This document shows, piece after piece, positions 30,800 to 40,868 of a DNA stretch of 54,061 bases (positions are counted from its first letter, which is position 1; every line of letters starts with the position of its first letter). Source of the DNA: Spongospora subterranea (lineage: Eukaryota; Endomyxa; Phytomyxea; Plasmodiophorida; Plasmodiophoridae); contig OUQQ01000053.1 in NCBI GenBank assembly GCA_900404475.1, forward strand, positions 1 through 54,061, read 5' to 3'. Below the pieces are notes generated by a model that did no database searches, was not told the origin of the DNA, and saw only the letters and a program-made list of their open reading frames with translations. The translations under genes and the position numbers were made by a program.

Positions 30800-32496
30800 A
30801 TGGGAGCTTGCTGGACCTGCCCTGACACGGGAACCATGGCCATCATCACCAGGTGCCTATGCAAACTAATATTTTCAAAGCGAGCCTAATTGTGTGTGCA
30901 GATGTGGGAAGTTTGAAAGCATTGCGGAAGTAGGTCATCCAGAATGCTGATACTTGCGTTGATCCGCTGGTTGATTCTGATCAATACCCCTAGCCTGGCT
31001 GTAAGCCACTTATTCCATGCCTGGGTCAAGGAGTTGCCGGTGTCGTTAATCTACGAGTTCAGGAAATTCGCCACAAAATTGAAGCAAAGGTATGCGTGGA
31101 TATGCTAACATGAATATAGTTTTTCTGACTACGGTACGCTCTTCGGCTTTTATTGCCAGACGAAAGGTAATCTAGGCAAACGTCGTCATCTCAACATACT
31201 CATTGCGTGTTGGCAATAGATAATGTAAACATTGTGACAATGTTTGAATGGTATTTTGAAGTTTTGAAAGGTTTTCATAATCGTACATTTTTCCATCCAA
31301 TATCAAGTTCTACCAGAAAGGATTTGCGAAGCCTTCTATCGTCTTTGGGATGTCAAGGTTACATCATCTACGAGAGTCTTCATTTACCAGTTACTGACTA
31401 CCAAGTTTAGGGACAGTTGGAATCCTATATTTTTGATGTAAGCAGCAACCGTGGATGGCATTTAGTGTAGTCTAACAGTTTCGACAGACAGTTAGGGCTC
31501 AAATACCACGAATTGTATGCGTTTAAATCGTCTACAAAAATTGTTCTCAATTTCCCATCTGTAGGTTTTTGATCAGGTTTTCCTTCAAAAAGAGGTACAC
31601 ATGTGTCTAGAATGGAGTTGAAGTTTTTTGATTCCATCTTTGAACATACAGGATATTAGCAAGCATATCAAGGCCGGTATTGTGAATCTAACGATTGCCT
31701 AAGCCGATATAAATATTGTGTTTCAGAGCTATCAGAAGCTATGGAGTCTTTTGGGCTCGTAATCGTGAATTCGTACGAATTCGTCAACCTTGCTGAAACA
31801 TCGATCGTTCATCAACGTTTTGCCCTTAGGCTTATAACCGATATTGAGCCGACTGCCGACATCAAAAGCGCAATGAATGAAATTGTTCGTCAGCAGCGAC
31901 TGAAAATGGGTTTGATGAGATATCAAATTGAAAGAAAATAGAAATTGATGTTTTTTTCAAAGCTGCGGGCGATCAAGGCGAAACAGCACGTATATTAGCT
32001 GTTAAAACTGCTGAAGCAGAAGGGCAAAAAATTCGTATTCAGGTAGGATTCCGCTAAACAGGGAGTTCGCATCGACTGTTGAAACATATAAAAGGCGGCT
32101 GCTGACGCTGAAGCGAAATATCTCAACGGACAAGGAATCGCAAGGCAGCGGGCCGCCATTATCAATGGTATTTACTAGCAATGTTAACAATGTAATTATC
32201 AAAAATTCGGATTATAGGAATGCGAGAGGATGTTAGAAATTTCTCGAGCACGGTGGGCAACATCGGGGCTAAAGACGTATTGCACCTGATCATACTGACT
32301 CGTAAGTGAACACGGTTTGCCATACACAGTGTTAACGTGCGCGAAAGAATACCTCGATACTCTTCGCGATGTCGCAGCCAAATCAAACACAAATACTGTT
32401 TTTGTACCTAATGTGTCTGGGACAAACGCTTCAATGGTTGACGAAGTAACCAATGATATTAGTGAAAGTATTTCCAATATTGACGCTGCATTTTAG
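30800..32496 (+). CDS. HIR-type SPFH/band-7 protein (hypersensitive-induced response-like)
   Basis: A membrane-scaffold protein of the SPFH superfamily, closest to plant/protist HIR proteins. About a dozen short exons. Splicing from ATG 30800 gives MGACWTCPDTGTMAIIT then RCGKFESIAE, PGCKPLIPCLGQGVAG, LRVQEIRHKIEAK, TKDNVNIVTMFEWYFEVL, FYRLWDVKGQLESYIFD, TVRAQIPRIVFDQVFLQKE, DISKHIKAELSEAMESFGLVI, ITDIEPTADIKSAMNEI, AAGDQGETARILAVKTAEAEGQKIRIQ, AADAEAKYLNGQGIARQR and LTQYLDTLRDVAAKSNTNTVFVP. All match the HIR order. Gly2 plus Cys4 and Cys7 fit N-myristoylation and palmitoylation, as in plant HIRs, which anchor it to membrane microdomains. The first exon and the donor near 30850 are inferred from family fit. 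Residues of the SPFH core are well conserved. Confidence 0.9.
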
Positions 32497-32736
32497 GTCC
32501 GGGACGGGTTCCTCCAGGCTTCGTTATCGGCACAAAAGCGTTAAATAATTCTTTCAAGATCTCAACGAATTCAATAAACCGGTTGAATTTCTAATTCACA
32601 ACACACCATTTTTCCTGTAAAGGCATAAACAAGTACCTACATACACCAACGGTGCTATCACCGATGGTAGCCACTTCAGATTCTCCGAAATCGCATATTT
32701 TTGTCACAGTGGTCAGCCAGAAGCGAATTCGCAAAA

Positions 32737-34481
32737 ATGGTATCGTCAGAAGCGTTTTTGAAGTCCACTCTGGATTTCGTCTCACAGCCCCTGCTGGCTC
32801 TTGAATCTCGCCCAGAGAACGCTATTGCTTTTTTAGAAAGTATCGACGGGATCCAGGTCAGCCCAATCTTTTTTTGTTGATGCTGTGGCATTCAGAAATC
32901 GCTGTAGTCGCTATTACATGCTTTCGCACTAGAGGACATTGAAAGTTCTGTAAGGCATGATATTGCTCGTGCGTTGAGCTTGGTGCTGTCTACCGATTTG
33001 GGTCGAGACGCTCTTGCATCATTTCCGGCGGTTAATCAAGTATTATTAGCGGGTTTGACCAATGATAACGATTTCGTCCGGGAAACTACCTCCGCCCAAA
33101 TCCTGTCACTGTTGAATGCCGATTATGCTCGTTTTTTTCCAATTATATCGTCCCCTGATCTTTATCGTGGACTATTGGTGGCGTTAGGAGATGAGATGAC
33201 CTCCGTTTCAGAGCACGTCGCTAGTATTATTTTGTCGCTTGCTACGTCGGACGAAGCCTTCGTCGATTCATTCTTTTTTTCAAGCAGCTCGGAAGTTTTG
33301 CAGAAATTTACCACTGCTGATTCAACCAAGTTGCTTCGAGTGCATGTTTTGGCAGCCCGCATAGGCAGCTTATCCGATAGCGCCTTTGAGTGTTATAAGA
33401 GCAGTGGTTATTTGAAAATGGCCCTCAATTTGATGAGGTCAGACACTGACGATATCCTGCTGCAAATATCCAGTCTTAGCATACTTCTCGAAATTGCCAA
33501 ATCAGCGCCAGGATTGCATTACTTGGTTGGGATCCCACTGGGAGAGCTGTTCAATAGATACCACCGGGCATCGAACGGCCCATTTACAGTCGTATCTGCT
33601 TTGAATATTCTTGACGGCCTTGTTGACCAGTCCATGAAACACGGCATCTTCGATTGGTTATTGCATCCTGGGCTGAGAGCGTTTTTAACATTCAGTCTAC
33701 ACAGTGAAGACGAGTCTATTGAGGAGGCTGCCATTAGTGCACTATCGGGAATCGGGAAATGTTTTATTGGTTTGGAAACGTTCTGCCAAAATCAAGATGA
33801 CCTTCTTCCTCTTATCCCGAAGGTTCTGTCCCGGCCTCACATGCCAACCAATGCCCTCACAGTGGTGTCGCTACATTCTCTAGCCACAATTTTTTGCACT
33901 CAGTACCAGGGAGAAGAAGCTCGGAAAGCGGATTGTCACCGAGAATTTATCATACGCGGAGTCGTTGACCCATCGGATCCGCAAAGCGATCGCAATGTAT
34001 CGCGATTTATGTCAAATGTCCAGAAGTGTTGCAGAAATATCGACAACGGTATATCATATGTTGATAATCATGCCTCATCGTTCATGTTGCACTTTCTTCA
34101 GATTTACGGATCGCTGCGTATCGATTTTTGGGCGAATTCGCGCGTTCGCCGTTTGGTTTGAAGGCGGTACTCAGCACGCAAGGTTTCCTTCAACAGCTTC
34201 TTGACAGGAGCCTCGAGTTCAATGACAAAGCGAACCTTTGGAGGTTCGCCGTCGTCCAAACCATATCGACCAACCCGTTTCTGGAAGGGCTGGTCACCAG
34301 CCGAGTCGCCAGCAATATACGCCAGCATGTCCAACAGGTTTGGCCACTGTTCATCAGTCCACGCTACGACGCTAACCATCAGACTGGTGTTTCAGGGTCC
34401 GTATTTCCAAGCCCATCAGACGCAAGTCGTTACACTGTAACGTCAATGGTGCGTCGGGCGCAATTCGACTGCGGCGGATGA
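32737..34481 (+). CDS. 26S proteasome assembly chaperone, PSMD5/S5B-like
   Basis: A HEAT/ARM-type alpha-solenoid resembling PSMD5 (S5B, yeast Hsm3), which binds the C-terminus of Rpt1 and helps assemble the proteasome base. ATG 32737 opens MVSSEAFLKSTLDFVSQP; a 51-nt intron (32857-32907) leads to SLLHAFALEDIESSVRHDIARALSL. The long middle exon runs to SNVQKCCRNIDN. A final intron (about 34050-34102) restores frame into LRIAAYRFLGEFARSPFGLKAVLSTQGFLQQLLDRSLEF. This last segment matches the conserved PSMD5 C-terminus (PG..E.LLDRS.E.DK, followed by YD...). Sequence identity is low across the middle repeats, as is normal for this family, so the call rests mainly on the C-terminal motif and length (about 540 residues). 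Confidence 0.75.
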
Positions 34482-34781
34482 GTTGAGCAGTGGGAACGAT
34501 CAGCAGCGCTTCTATTATTAATACAGGATCATTCAGTCAGGATCAGCTCACCGAATAATATCGATATTGAGCCGGCGTTCAATCTATATTGATACCTTAC
34601 CGAGGTGTGCAGATGTTTAACGAGACTGTTCTGTCGCATTGCATCATCCGAGGATCAACACGTAAAATCTGGAAATCCATGATTTGTGCTTGCAATTTCG
34701 AAAACTGTCTGTGAGCGTTCGCTCTGCAGTGCGTTGAGGTGTTATAGAAGACAGATGCTTTATGTGTCCAGTCGACGCTAA
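34482..34781. other. Spacer between convergent genes PSMD5-like and Hsp20
   Basis: About 300 nt between two facing stops. AT-rich runs could hold polyadenylation signals for both genes. I see no repeat, open frame with a domain, or RNA gene here. Confidence 0.5.
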
Positions 34782-35300
34782 TCAAGAAATTTCAATGCGC
34801 TTCGGTTCTTCCTTCTGTTTAGGTTCTTTTGGAATTGTCAATATCAGCATTCCTTTCTCGTACTTTGCTTGTATTTGGTCGCTGTTGATGTTTTCAGGAA
34901 GTCGAATGGTTCTGGTTATACGGCCGTACTGTCTCTCGCTCCAGTGAACCTGGCCTCGGTCGCCGTCGCTCTTGATTTCGTTATTCACAGAAACAGACAG
35001 ACTGTTTTTGCCAACGCTGACGTCAATATTATTCTTGGGGATTCCTGGCACTTCAACTGTGACTTCGTAGCCCGTGTCTTTTTCCGTCAGTTCCATGCGA
35101 ATAGCGCTGAGAACCAGTTTTCCTGAGCTAATCAAATCTTCTTCTAAACCCTGAAGGAGAAGGTTGAGTGCTTTCGGAACGGCAAGAGCTTTTGGCGTGG
35201 CGCCTGTGTAAAGCGTCGTTTCAAACGAATCCGCGCATTGAAGAAATGATAATGCAAAGATCACAGCAAGCGAAGCTAAGATCGCCTTCTCCCAATTCAT
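34782..35300 (-). CDS. Small heat shock protein (Hsp20/alpha-crystallin) with signal peptide
   Basis: An ATP-independent holdase with an alpha-crystallin domain. ATG 35300 gives a strong hydrophobic leader (MNWEKAILASLAVIFALSFL, then QCADSF), so the protein probably enters the secretory pathway. The domain follows: IRMELTEKDTGYEVTVEVPG, then NIDVSVGKNSLSVSVNNE, RQYGRITRTIRLPENINSDQIQAKYEKGMLILTIPKEPKQ. The core A..(x)n.GxL motif appears as KGMLILTIPK. The frame remains open upstream to 35435 (another ATG), which would bury the leader internally; 35300 was preferred. No C-terminal KDEL-type signal is seen (ends KRIEIS), though the IxI motif for oligomer contacts could be IEI. No introns. Confidence 0.88.
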   Translation of the reverse strand: MNWEKAILASLAVIFALSFLQCADSFETTLYTGATPKALAVPKALNLLLQGLEEDLISSGKLVLSAIRMELTEKDTGYEVTVEVPGIPKNNIDVSVGKNSLSVSVNNEIKSDGDRGQVHWSERQYGRITRTIRLPENINSDQIQAKYEKGMLILTIPKEPKQKEEPKRIEIS

Positions 35301-35673
35301 CTTCTTTCTTGAGTTGGGAATTGACGCAAGATTGTCGGTTGGTTGAACAGTTTCCGTATTCAACTCCCACAGGAAGTTTCTAGCCACATGTTTATGAACT
35401 GGCGTGGTTTGTTTGTTATCTCCGAGAGAATTCATTGATGTACATCAGGATAATCGCGGCATCCCTCTCGTCCAGTATTTGCCGACTGGTGACGAAACCG
35501 AGCAGACCAAATCATAATAAACTCGCGAGACGCTCAAAAATAACACATACACTGTTTCGTTTGTTCACCAGCACTAAGTTGCAAATATCGGGACGCCAGC
35601 CCAAACATGGGATTTTTCAGGAATACAAGCTGAAATAAAAATATGTTTTTGAAGTTTAGTCAAAATTGTGACG

Positions 35674-36216
35674 TCACACATTCGTTTCAACTGCTTCCAA
35701 TTCCACATTTTGATATTCACAAATATTATCAAGCACGAAATTTTTAGGAAATGGCCACACTTTCTTCTCTGATGCCATATACGTTGCCAAGCTAAACGCG
35801 GATATTATTCCTTTCAAGACCGATGCTTCTCTTTCGATGACGATTAGATGATGAACCTTTTTGTGGACCATCAAGTTTGCAGCCACGTCCACGTCCATGT
35901 CGGTGTCCACAATAGTTAGAGCCCTAGTAGGATCTAAAGCCGATTTGATCGGTGAGCTTAGATCATGCTTTAAAACCCATCTCAACTAAAACCGTTTACG
36001 CTAAATGAAACACGATAATATCTGCAGCTATCATACCACATCAGTTTTCGTCAAGATTGCCAACGGCTTCCGAGTTTGCACGTCATCCGTGTCCGTAATG
36101 GCGACAGACGAGCATTGGTAATACAGCATTTGCTCAATCATCGTGCGAATACTGTCTTTCTCAAGCAGGCACAGAACGGCGGGTCCGCCGGTCATCACAT
36201 CACCAATAACCGTCAT
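35674..36216 (-). CDS. CBS-domain pair protein
   Basis: A small stand-alone protein of two CBS motifs, which usually bind adenosine nucleotides and regulate a partner. Exons 36037-36216 and 35674-35985 with a 51-nt intron (35986-36036). The ATG at 36216 begins just before the first CBS, MTVIGDVMTGGPAV..L.EKDSIRTMIEQML...CSSVAITDTDD..PLAILTKTDV. The second reads ALTIVDTDMDVDVAANLMVHKKVHHLIVIE...LKGIISAFSLATYMA. The first CBS lacks its N-terminal strand in other proteins only if an upstream exon exists; the frame is open upstream to 36267, so an extra 5' exon is possible. The partner and ligand are unknown. Confidence 0.78.
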
Positions 36217-36443
36217 AGTTATCGATTCACAAATATGCTGATAACCAGCGCCAGACGCAGATTCCAACCCGCTCTCGGACCGCGAGCTTCATCGAATATT
36301 CCAGTGCGGGTTGCCGAGAACGTTGGACATGTACACGTTATAATGACGTTCAGGTTTTGACGATACACAGTATATGGGACCGGGTAACCTGTATATGACA
36401 CCTGTATATCCCATACTACACCCACGACATAGAGATATTATGG

Positions 36444-38206
36444 ATGGGACACCCGTTTCCCGCCATTAACCAAATGGGCGTGACAGCTAAACCACCAGCT
36501 CGCCCAGCACGTCGGAGCAAACCCAAGACGCCTGGCGATGCGCCCGTCTCCCGTCAATACTGCACCATTTCCGCCACTGCTCTCAGCAGCTTGATCGAAC
36601 AGCAAACGGCTACAAATGCTTCTTCAACAATTAGCGAAAGCCCGCAAAACCAATCCACATTCAGGACAAGTCAGAAGCATGAAGTGGAGCAGATATCGCA
36701 ACAGAGTACTGGTAATCAACAGAAAACTGGTAATTAGTTATAGTGCTTTGAAAATTGAGTTTTGAGTCTGCGGATTTGCTAGTTTCGGAACCTCCTCGGC
36801 GTGCTGAATTAACGCGACTTGACAAAATCGACGAGAACAACGAGTACCAGGATAAAGGGGCAAACAATACGAACAATAGCGTGCAAAGCGGCAGCGCTGG
36901 TATCCATTTACCAGCGATCCATGCACTTTCGGCAACAACGAAACCGAGAGATGAATTCGCTAATAACCGACTGAAATCTACCAGAGGCTGTGCGCTGGTT
37001 CATGAGGATGAATTTGAAAAACGTGCTAGGCAGAAGGCTCTTCTCAAGGAGCAGATCGAAGAAAGAAAACGAGCTAAGCAGCTTGAGGAAGAAAAGCAGG
37101 CTCGAATCATTCGCGAAGAAGATGAACGAGTTCAAACCGAGTTACGCATCCTTCAAAAGAGATGGGAGCAAGAGATAGAAAATGAGCGGCTTCAAGCAGT
37201 AAAAAAACGCGAGCGAGACAGAGAATGGCTCCAAGTTTCTAAAAAGGTTTCAGCAGAAACAACGCAACCTCCTCCTCAAACATCTCCAGTACCGGTTTTA
37301 TTAACACCGGCAGATCGCATACAACCTATGCCGTCGTCCCACAGACATCAGAAAGCTCAGAGTTCTGCCGCCGACGTAAAGCCAGCTCACAATGTCTCTT
37401 TGACAGGCGCTACTCCTCCATCGCAAGCACCAATCGGCGTTTCGGAAATGGTCGCCCTGCGTCCAAATTTTGCTGCTGTTCCACGAAATCCTGCTCCATC
37501 AAAGGAGCTACTGGATTTAGGAAATTTATGCAAAAGACTGCTGATTGAACAAGAACAGTTCAAGAAGGAATTGCTGGAGCAGAAGATGCAGACGAAAACG
37601 GTGAAGCAACAAAAAGCTGCAAATGAGGCATTGACTGAGCAAATTCATGATCTGCAAGCTCAGATATACTCGCTCACATCTCATGACAGAGCCAAGGCTC
37701 GCGTTCGTGAGCATCGCCGCAAGGAAAATGCATCCGAACCCGGTGCTGAAGGGCGACGGTGCGACATACAGCGCGAAAAACCCAGCAGAAATCTCGACAA
37801 AGAAGGATCGACCTCGGTGCCAGGCAGGGCAAGAGCGGCACCTTCACGCAAGCGAGGCTCATGGGCTACTCGTAGTAAAGCTGGCGCTCCAGCACCCCGA
37901 GCAAGCGTTTCAATGGTAGCGGCGGGGGTGCAGGAAAAAGGAGAAGAACCTGAGCTGGAAGATGACTTGGAGCTAGGAAGTTCTACCAAGCTGATATATC
38001 CAGGTGATTCACTCTGGGATATGTCGGATAGTGATATAGGTGCATTTCCACCAAATCCCAAAATTTATTCAGCGCTAGAGAAACCGAACAATCCACCACG
38101 GGGAAATAAATCAGGAAGGCGTAAACTACTGCTAACGCAAACCCTACCGACACGATCAAGGCTTAAACCAGTAATTGCCATTCCGCGTCGCAGCGCCCGC
38201 ATATAG
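36444..38206 (+). CDS. Coiled-coil protein, CCDC66/CSPP1-like
   Basis: A probable centrosomal/ciliary coiled-coil protein. Exons 36444-36711 and 36783-38206, joined by a 71-nt intron chosen because it keeps frame (QQST-VSEPPRRAEL). The N-terminus is Pro/Ser-rich. A basic-acidic helical block follows, EFEKRARQKALLKEQIEERKRAKQ and the LEEEKQARI stretch, which resembles the conserved block of CSPP1 and CCDC66. A second coiled coil, LLDLGNLCKRLLIEQEQFKKELLEQKMQ, precedes a basic, Arg/Ser/Pro-rich C-terminal half with GDSLWDMSDSDIG. If the CSPP1/CCDC66 link is right, the organism makes centrioles or flagella. Coiled-coil composition makes the specific family call tentative. Confidence 0.6.
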
Positions 38207-38627
38207 GAAATACACCAGTTAGATCAACCACGTGAGAACGAGAAGGAATGGCGTCTAATCACAATAAATTTACTCATTATCTGCAATAATCGATGAACTT
38301 CGATGAAATGTTGGGGCGAATAGGAAGTGATGTGAGCGTGCCGGGGAGGCCGAGCAACGGACTCTCACCGTAACAGTGTACCCAATGTTGTTCGGCCTCC
38401 CAGTGTAACTCAACAGTGTACCCAATGTTGTTCGGCCTCCCAGTGTAACTCAACAGTGTACCCTATGTTGTTCGGCCTCCCAGTGTAACTCAACAGTGTA
38501 CCCAATACATTAGTGTACACGGATTCCGTCTACGGTCCTCGGCTCCACACCTCTCATTAAGAGAGGCCCCCGACTTCAATCTCCTTTTCAGTCGTCATCG
38601 ACGTGAACTGATCTCTGGTTGGGCGAG
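38207..38627. promoter_or_regulatory. Intergenic spacer upstream of Cdc5/Cef1
   Basis: About 420 nt between a coiled-coil gene and the Cdc5 start. Its middle is filled by a 40-bp tandem array (38372-38508). The 100 nt before the Cdc5 ATG are CT-rich (CCTCTCATTAAGAGAGGCCCC), with a short GAGAGG palindrome. Confidence 0.5.
38372..38508. repeat. 40-bp tandem repeat, ~3.4 copies
   Basis: The unit AACAGTGTACCCAATGTTGT followed by TCGGCCTCCCAGTGTAACTC starts at 38372, 38412, 38452 and (partial) 38492. Copies are nearly identical; the third has one substitution (CCCTATG). The last partial copy runs into ...AATACATTAGTG. The sharp homogeneity suggests recent expansion. Confidence 0.93.
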
Positions 38628-40868
38628 ATGAGGTTCGTTCGGAAGGGCGGAATCTGGAAGAACACCGAAGATGAGATCCTCAAGGTCGCCGTGATGAAGT
38701 ATGGCAAGAACCAATGGGCGCGCATATCGTCTTTGCTGGTTCGAAAATCCGCAAAACAGTGCAAAGCACGGTGGTATGAATGGCTGGATCCTTCTGTCAA
38801 GAAAACAGAATGGAGTCGCGAAGAAGAAGAAAAACTCCTACATCTCGCTAAGATAATGCCATCGCAATGGCGAAGTATTGCAACCATTGTTGGCAGGACC
38901 TCGACGCAGTGCCTCGAGCATTATGGCCAATTATTAGATCAAGCACAAGCTTTAGACCATAGCGAATCGGCGGATGCCAAATCCGAAACAGTTAGGCGAC
39001 TTCGCCCTGGTGACATAGATGCCCATCCTGAGTCGAAACCAGCACGACCCGATCCGATTGACATGGACGAAGACGAAAAAGAGATGTTGTCGGAGGCTAG
39101 AGCCCGTTTAGCGAATACAAAGGGAAAAAAAGCGAAACGGAAGGCTCGAGAAAAACAGTTAGAAGAGGCTAGGCGGTTGGCTACACTACAGAAGCGGCGT
39201 GAATTAAAGGCGGCAGGTATTGAGTTCAAGGGGCCACCACGACCGTCCAAAAACAAAAACAAACGCAAGGAAATGGATTACAATACAGAGATTCCGCTGG
39301 AAAGACGAGTACCACGAGGATTTTTCGACACAAGCGATGAAGATCAAGCTATGAAGAAGTTGAGGTCAGCGGAAGTATTCATTGGGAAAACGTTGACGGA
39401 ATTGGATGGTAAGCGACGCGATGCTATCGAAGAACAAGAACGTAAGAAGGATGCTAAAAGACAGGAGTTGATGAAGAAGCACGATCTTCCCTCTTACATT
39501 GCGCAAATCAACAAGCTTAACGACCCTCAATTGTCAAGACCCCGGCCAACACTGTCCTTGCCAGCTCCTCAGATAACGGATAAGGAACTTCGTGGTCTTT
39601 CATCGTTAGGAGTCCTCGGCGATGGTACCCCTGTATCGCGTGGGTTAAGTCAGACCTATAGAGGCCCATCAGCTACGCCAACACCGATGCGCACACCAGC
39701 TCCCGCTATTGGGACGGATTCACTCGTTATGGAAGCCCAGAATTTATTGGCGCTGGAAAGATCGCAAACTCCCTTAACTGGTGGTGAGAACGCCTATTTA
39801 CATCCTAGTGATTTCAGCGCGGCCACGCCCAAGCACAAGAGCTTTCACACACCAAATACACTAGCTATCGCTGGTGGTACCACCCCCTCGCTCCCAGGTG
39901 CTACACCCTCCTCGCAAGTTCAGAGGACTCCCAGGCGTGATGCATTCAACATCAACGTCGTTGCTGGTGATGAATATGAGTCGACGCCAAATCTTGAAAA
40001 CCATCAATCAAGAATCATCTCTGAACAGCTCCGGGGTTCATTTCATTCGCTTCCCAAGGCAAACAACGAGTTTGCCCTTGTTATTCAGGATGCCGTCGAA
40101 GATGATACAGTTTCTGAGGCTGTTGACACAATAGTGCCTGATGCCGATGACGTCCGCCGGTGGGACGTAGAGGAGAAGACTAAACTCTGGACAATTGCCT
40201 TCAAGAGCATGTCTACAGTCTTGCAACGTCCTGAACTGCCTCGGCCAGCTTCGTTCAATGCCGACATCCCCGTTTCATTTTCCCCCAATGCGGACTTTGA
40301 CATCGAGAGCGAGATTCATCAGGAAATGCTGTCAAAGGTCCAGCACGACTTAACTATCCATCCAAGTGGCAGGAAGCCAGACCCAAGCGACTCCGGCCAG
40401 CCCGTATTCCCATACACGTTGGAACAAATCAGTATTGCCCGGGACATCGTTGAATCGGAGGCTGGAGAGTTCGACGAGCTCACCGAGGTTTCGGAAATCG
40501 CCAATGCGAGTCCTGCTGTGGTAACCCAGGACATGATTCCGAGCCTCATCGACTACTTGGATAATCGAGAAAAGACAATCGGAAAAATCGAAGCTCGATT
40601 AGCTAGCCACATATCTGGGTTACATCATCAAGGGAAATCGCTACGGATTCAACTATCGCAAACGCACCGTGATCTTGAACAATCGGCCCTTGATCTGGAC
40701 TGTTTCAAGATGCTGGCGGATATGGAAGCAGTCGCTATCCCAGACAGAATTCGCTTGTTATCCACGGAGGTAGAAGACGTTGTGAATCTGGAAGAGTCCC
40801 TGCAACAGGAGTACAGAAGTCTCGACGAACAGTATTCTCAACTGTGCAAACCTACGTCTGTATGTTGA
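38628..40868 (+). CDS. CEF1: Pre-mRNA splicing factor Cdc5/Cef1
   Basis: The Myb-type core subunit of the Prp19-associated (NTC) spliceosome complex. ATG 38628 gives MRFVRKGGIWKNTEDEILKVAVMKYGKNQWARI, the canonical start of Cdc5 proteins, followed by SAKQCKARWYEWLDPSVKKTEWSREEEEKLLHLAK and PSQWRSIATIVGRTSTQCLEHY, two Myb repeats. The basic block KGKKAKRKAREKQLEEARRLATLQKRRELKAAGI is the typical nuclear-localisation/helical segment. GTPVSRG.....GPSATPTPMRTPAPA shows the TP repeats that are phosphorylated in CDC5L. The C-terminal helical region carries the Prp46/Prp19 contacts. About 746 residues, one exon, complete. The call is secure; by family, Cdc5 is part of the catalytic-activation machinery. 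Confidence 0.96.
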   Translation: MRFVRKGGIWKNTEDEILKVAVMKYGKNQWARISSLLVRKSAKQCKARWYEWLDPSVKKTEWSREEEEKLLHLAKIMPSQWRSIATIVGRTSTQCLEHYGQLLDQAQALDHSESADAKSETVRRLRPGDIDAHPESKPARPDPIDMDEDEKEMLSEARARLANTKGKKAKRKAREKQLEEARRLATLQKRRELKAAGIEFKGPPRPSKNKNKRKEMDYNTEIPLERRVPRGFFDTSDEDQAMKKLRSAEVFIGKTLTELDGKRRDAIEEQERKKDAKRQELMKKHDLPSYIAQINKLNDPQLSRPRPTLSLPAPQITDKELRGLSSLGVLGDGTPVSRGLSQTYRGPSATPTPMRTPAPAIGTDSLVMEAQNLLALERSQTPLTGGENAYLHPSDFSAATPKHKSFHTPNTLAIAGGTTPSLPGATPSSQVQRTPRRDAFNINVVAGDEYESTPNLENHQSRIISEQLRGSFHSLPKANNEFALVIQDAVEDDTVSEAVDTIVPDADDVRRWDVEEKTKLWTIAFKSMSTVLQRPELPRPASFNADIPVSFSPNADFDIESEIHQEMLSKVQHDLTIHPSGRKPDPSDSGQPVFPYTLEQISIARDIVESEAGEFDELTEVSEIANASPAVVTQDMIPSLIDYLDNREKTIGKIEARLASHISGLHHQGKSLRIQLSQTHRDLEQSALDLDCFKMLADMEAVAIPDRIRLLSTEVEDVVNLEESLQQEYRSLDEQYSQLCKPTSVC

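Noticed and set aside
34100..34161. Apparent frameshift at the 3' part of the PSMD5-like gene
   Set aside because: A standard intron (GTATAT...TTTCTTCAG) joins the two frames and restores the conserved C-terminus.
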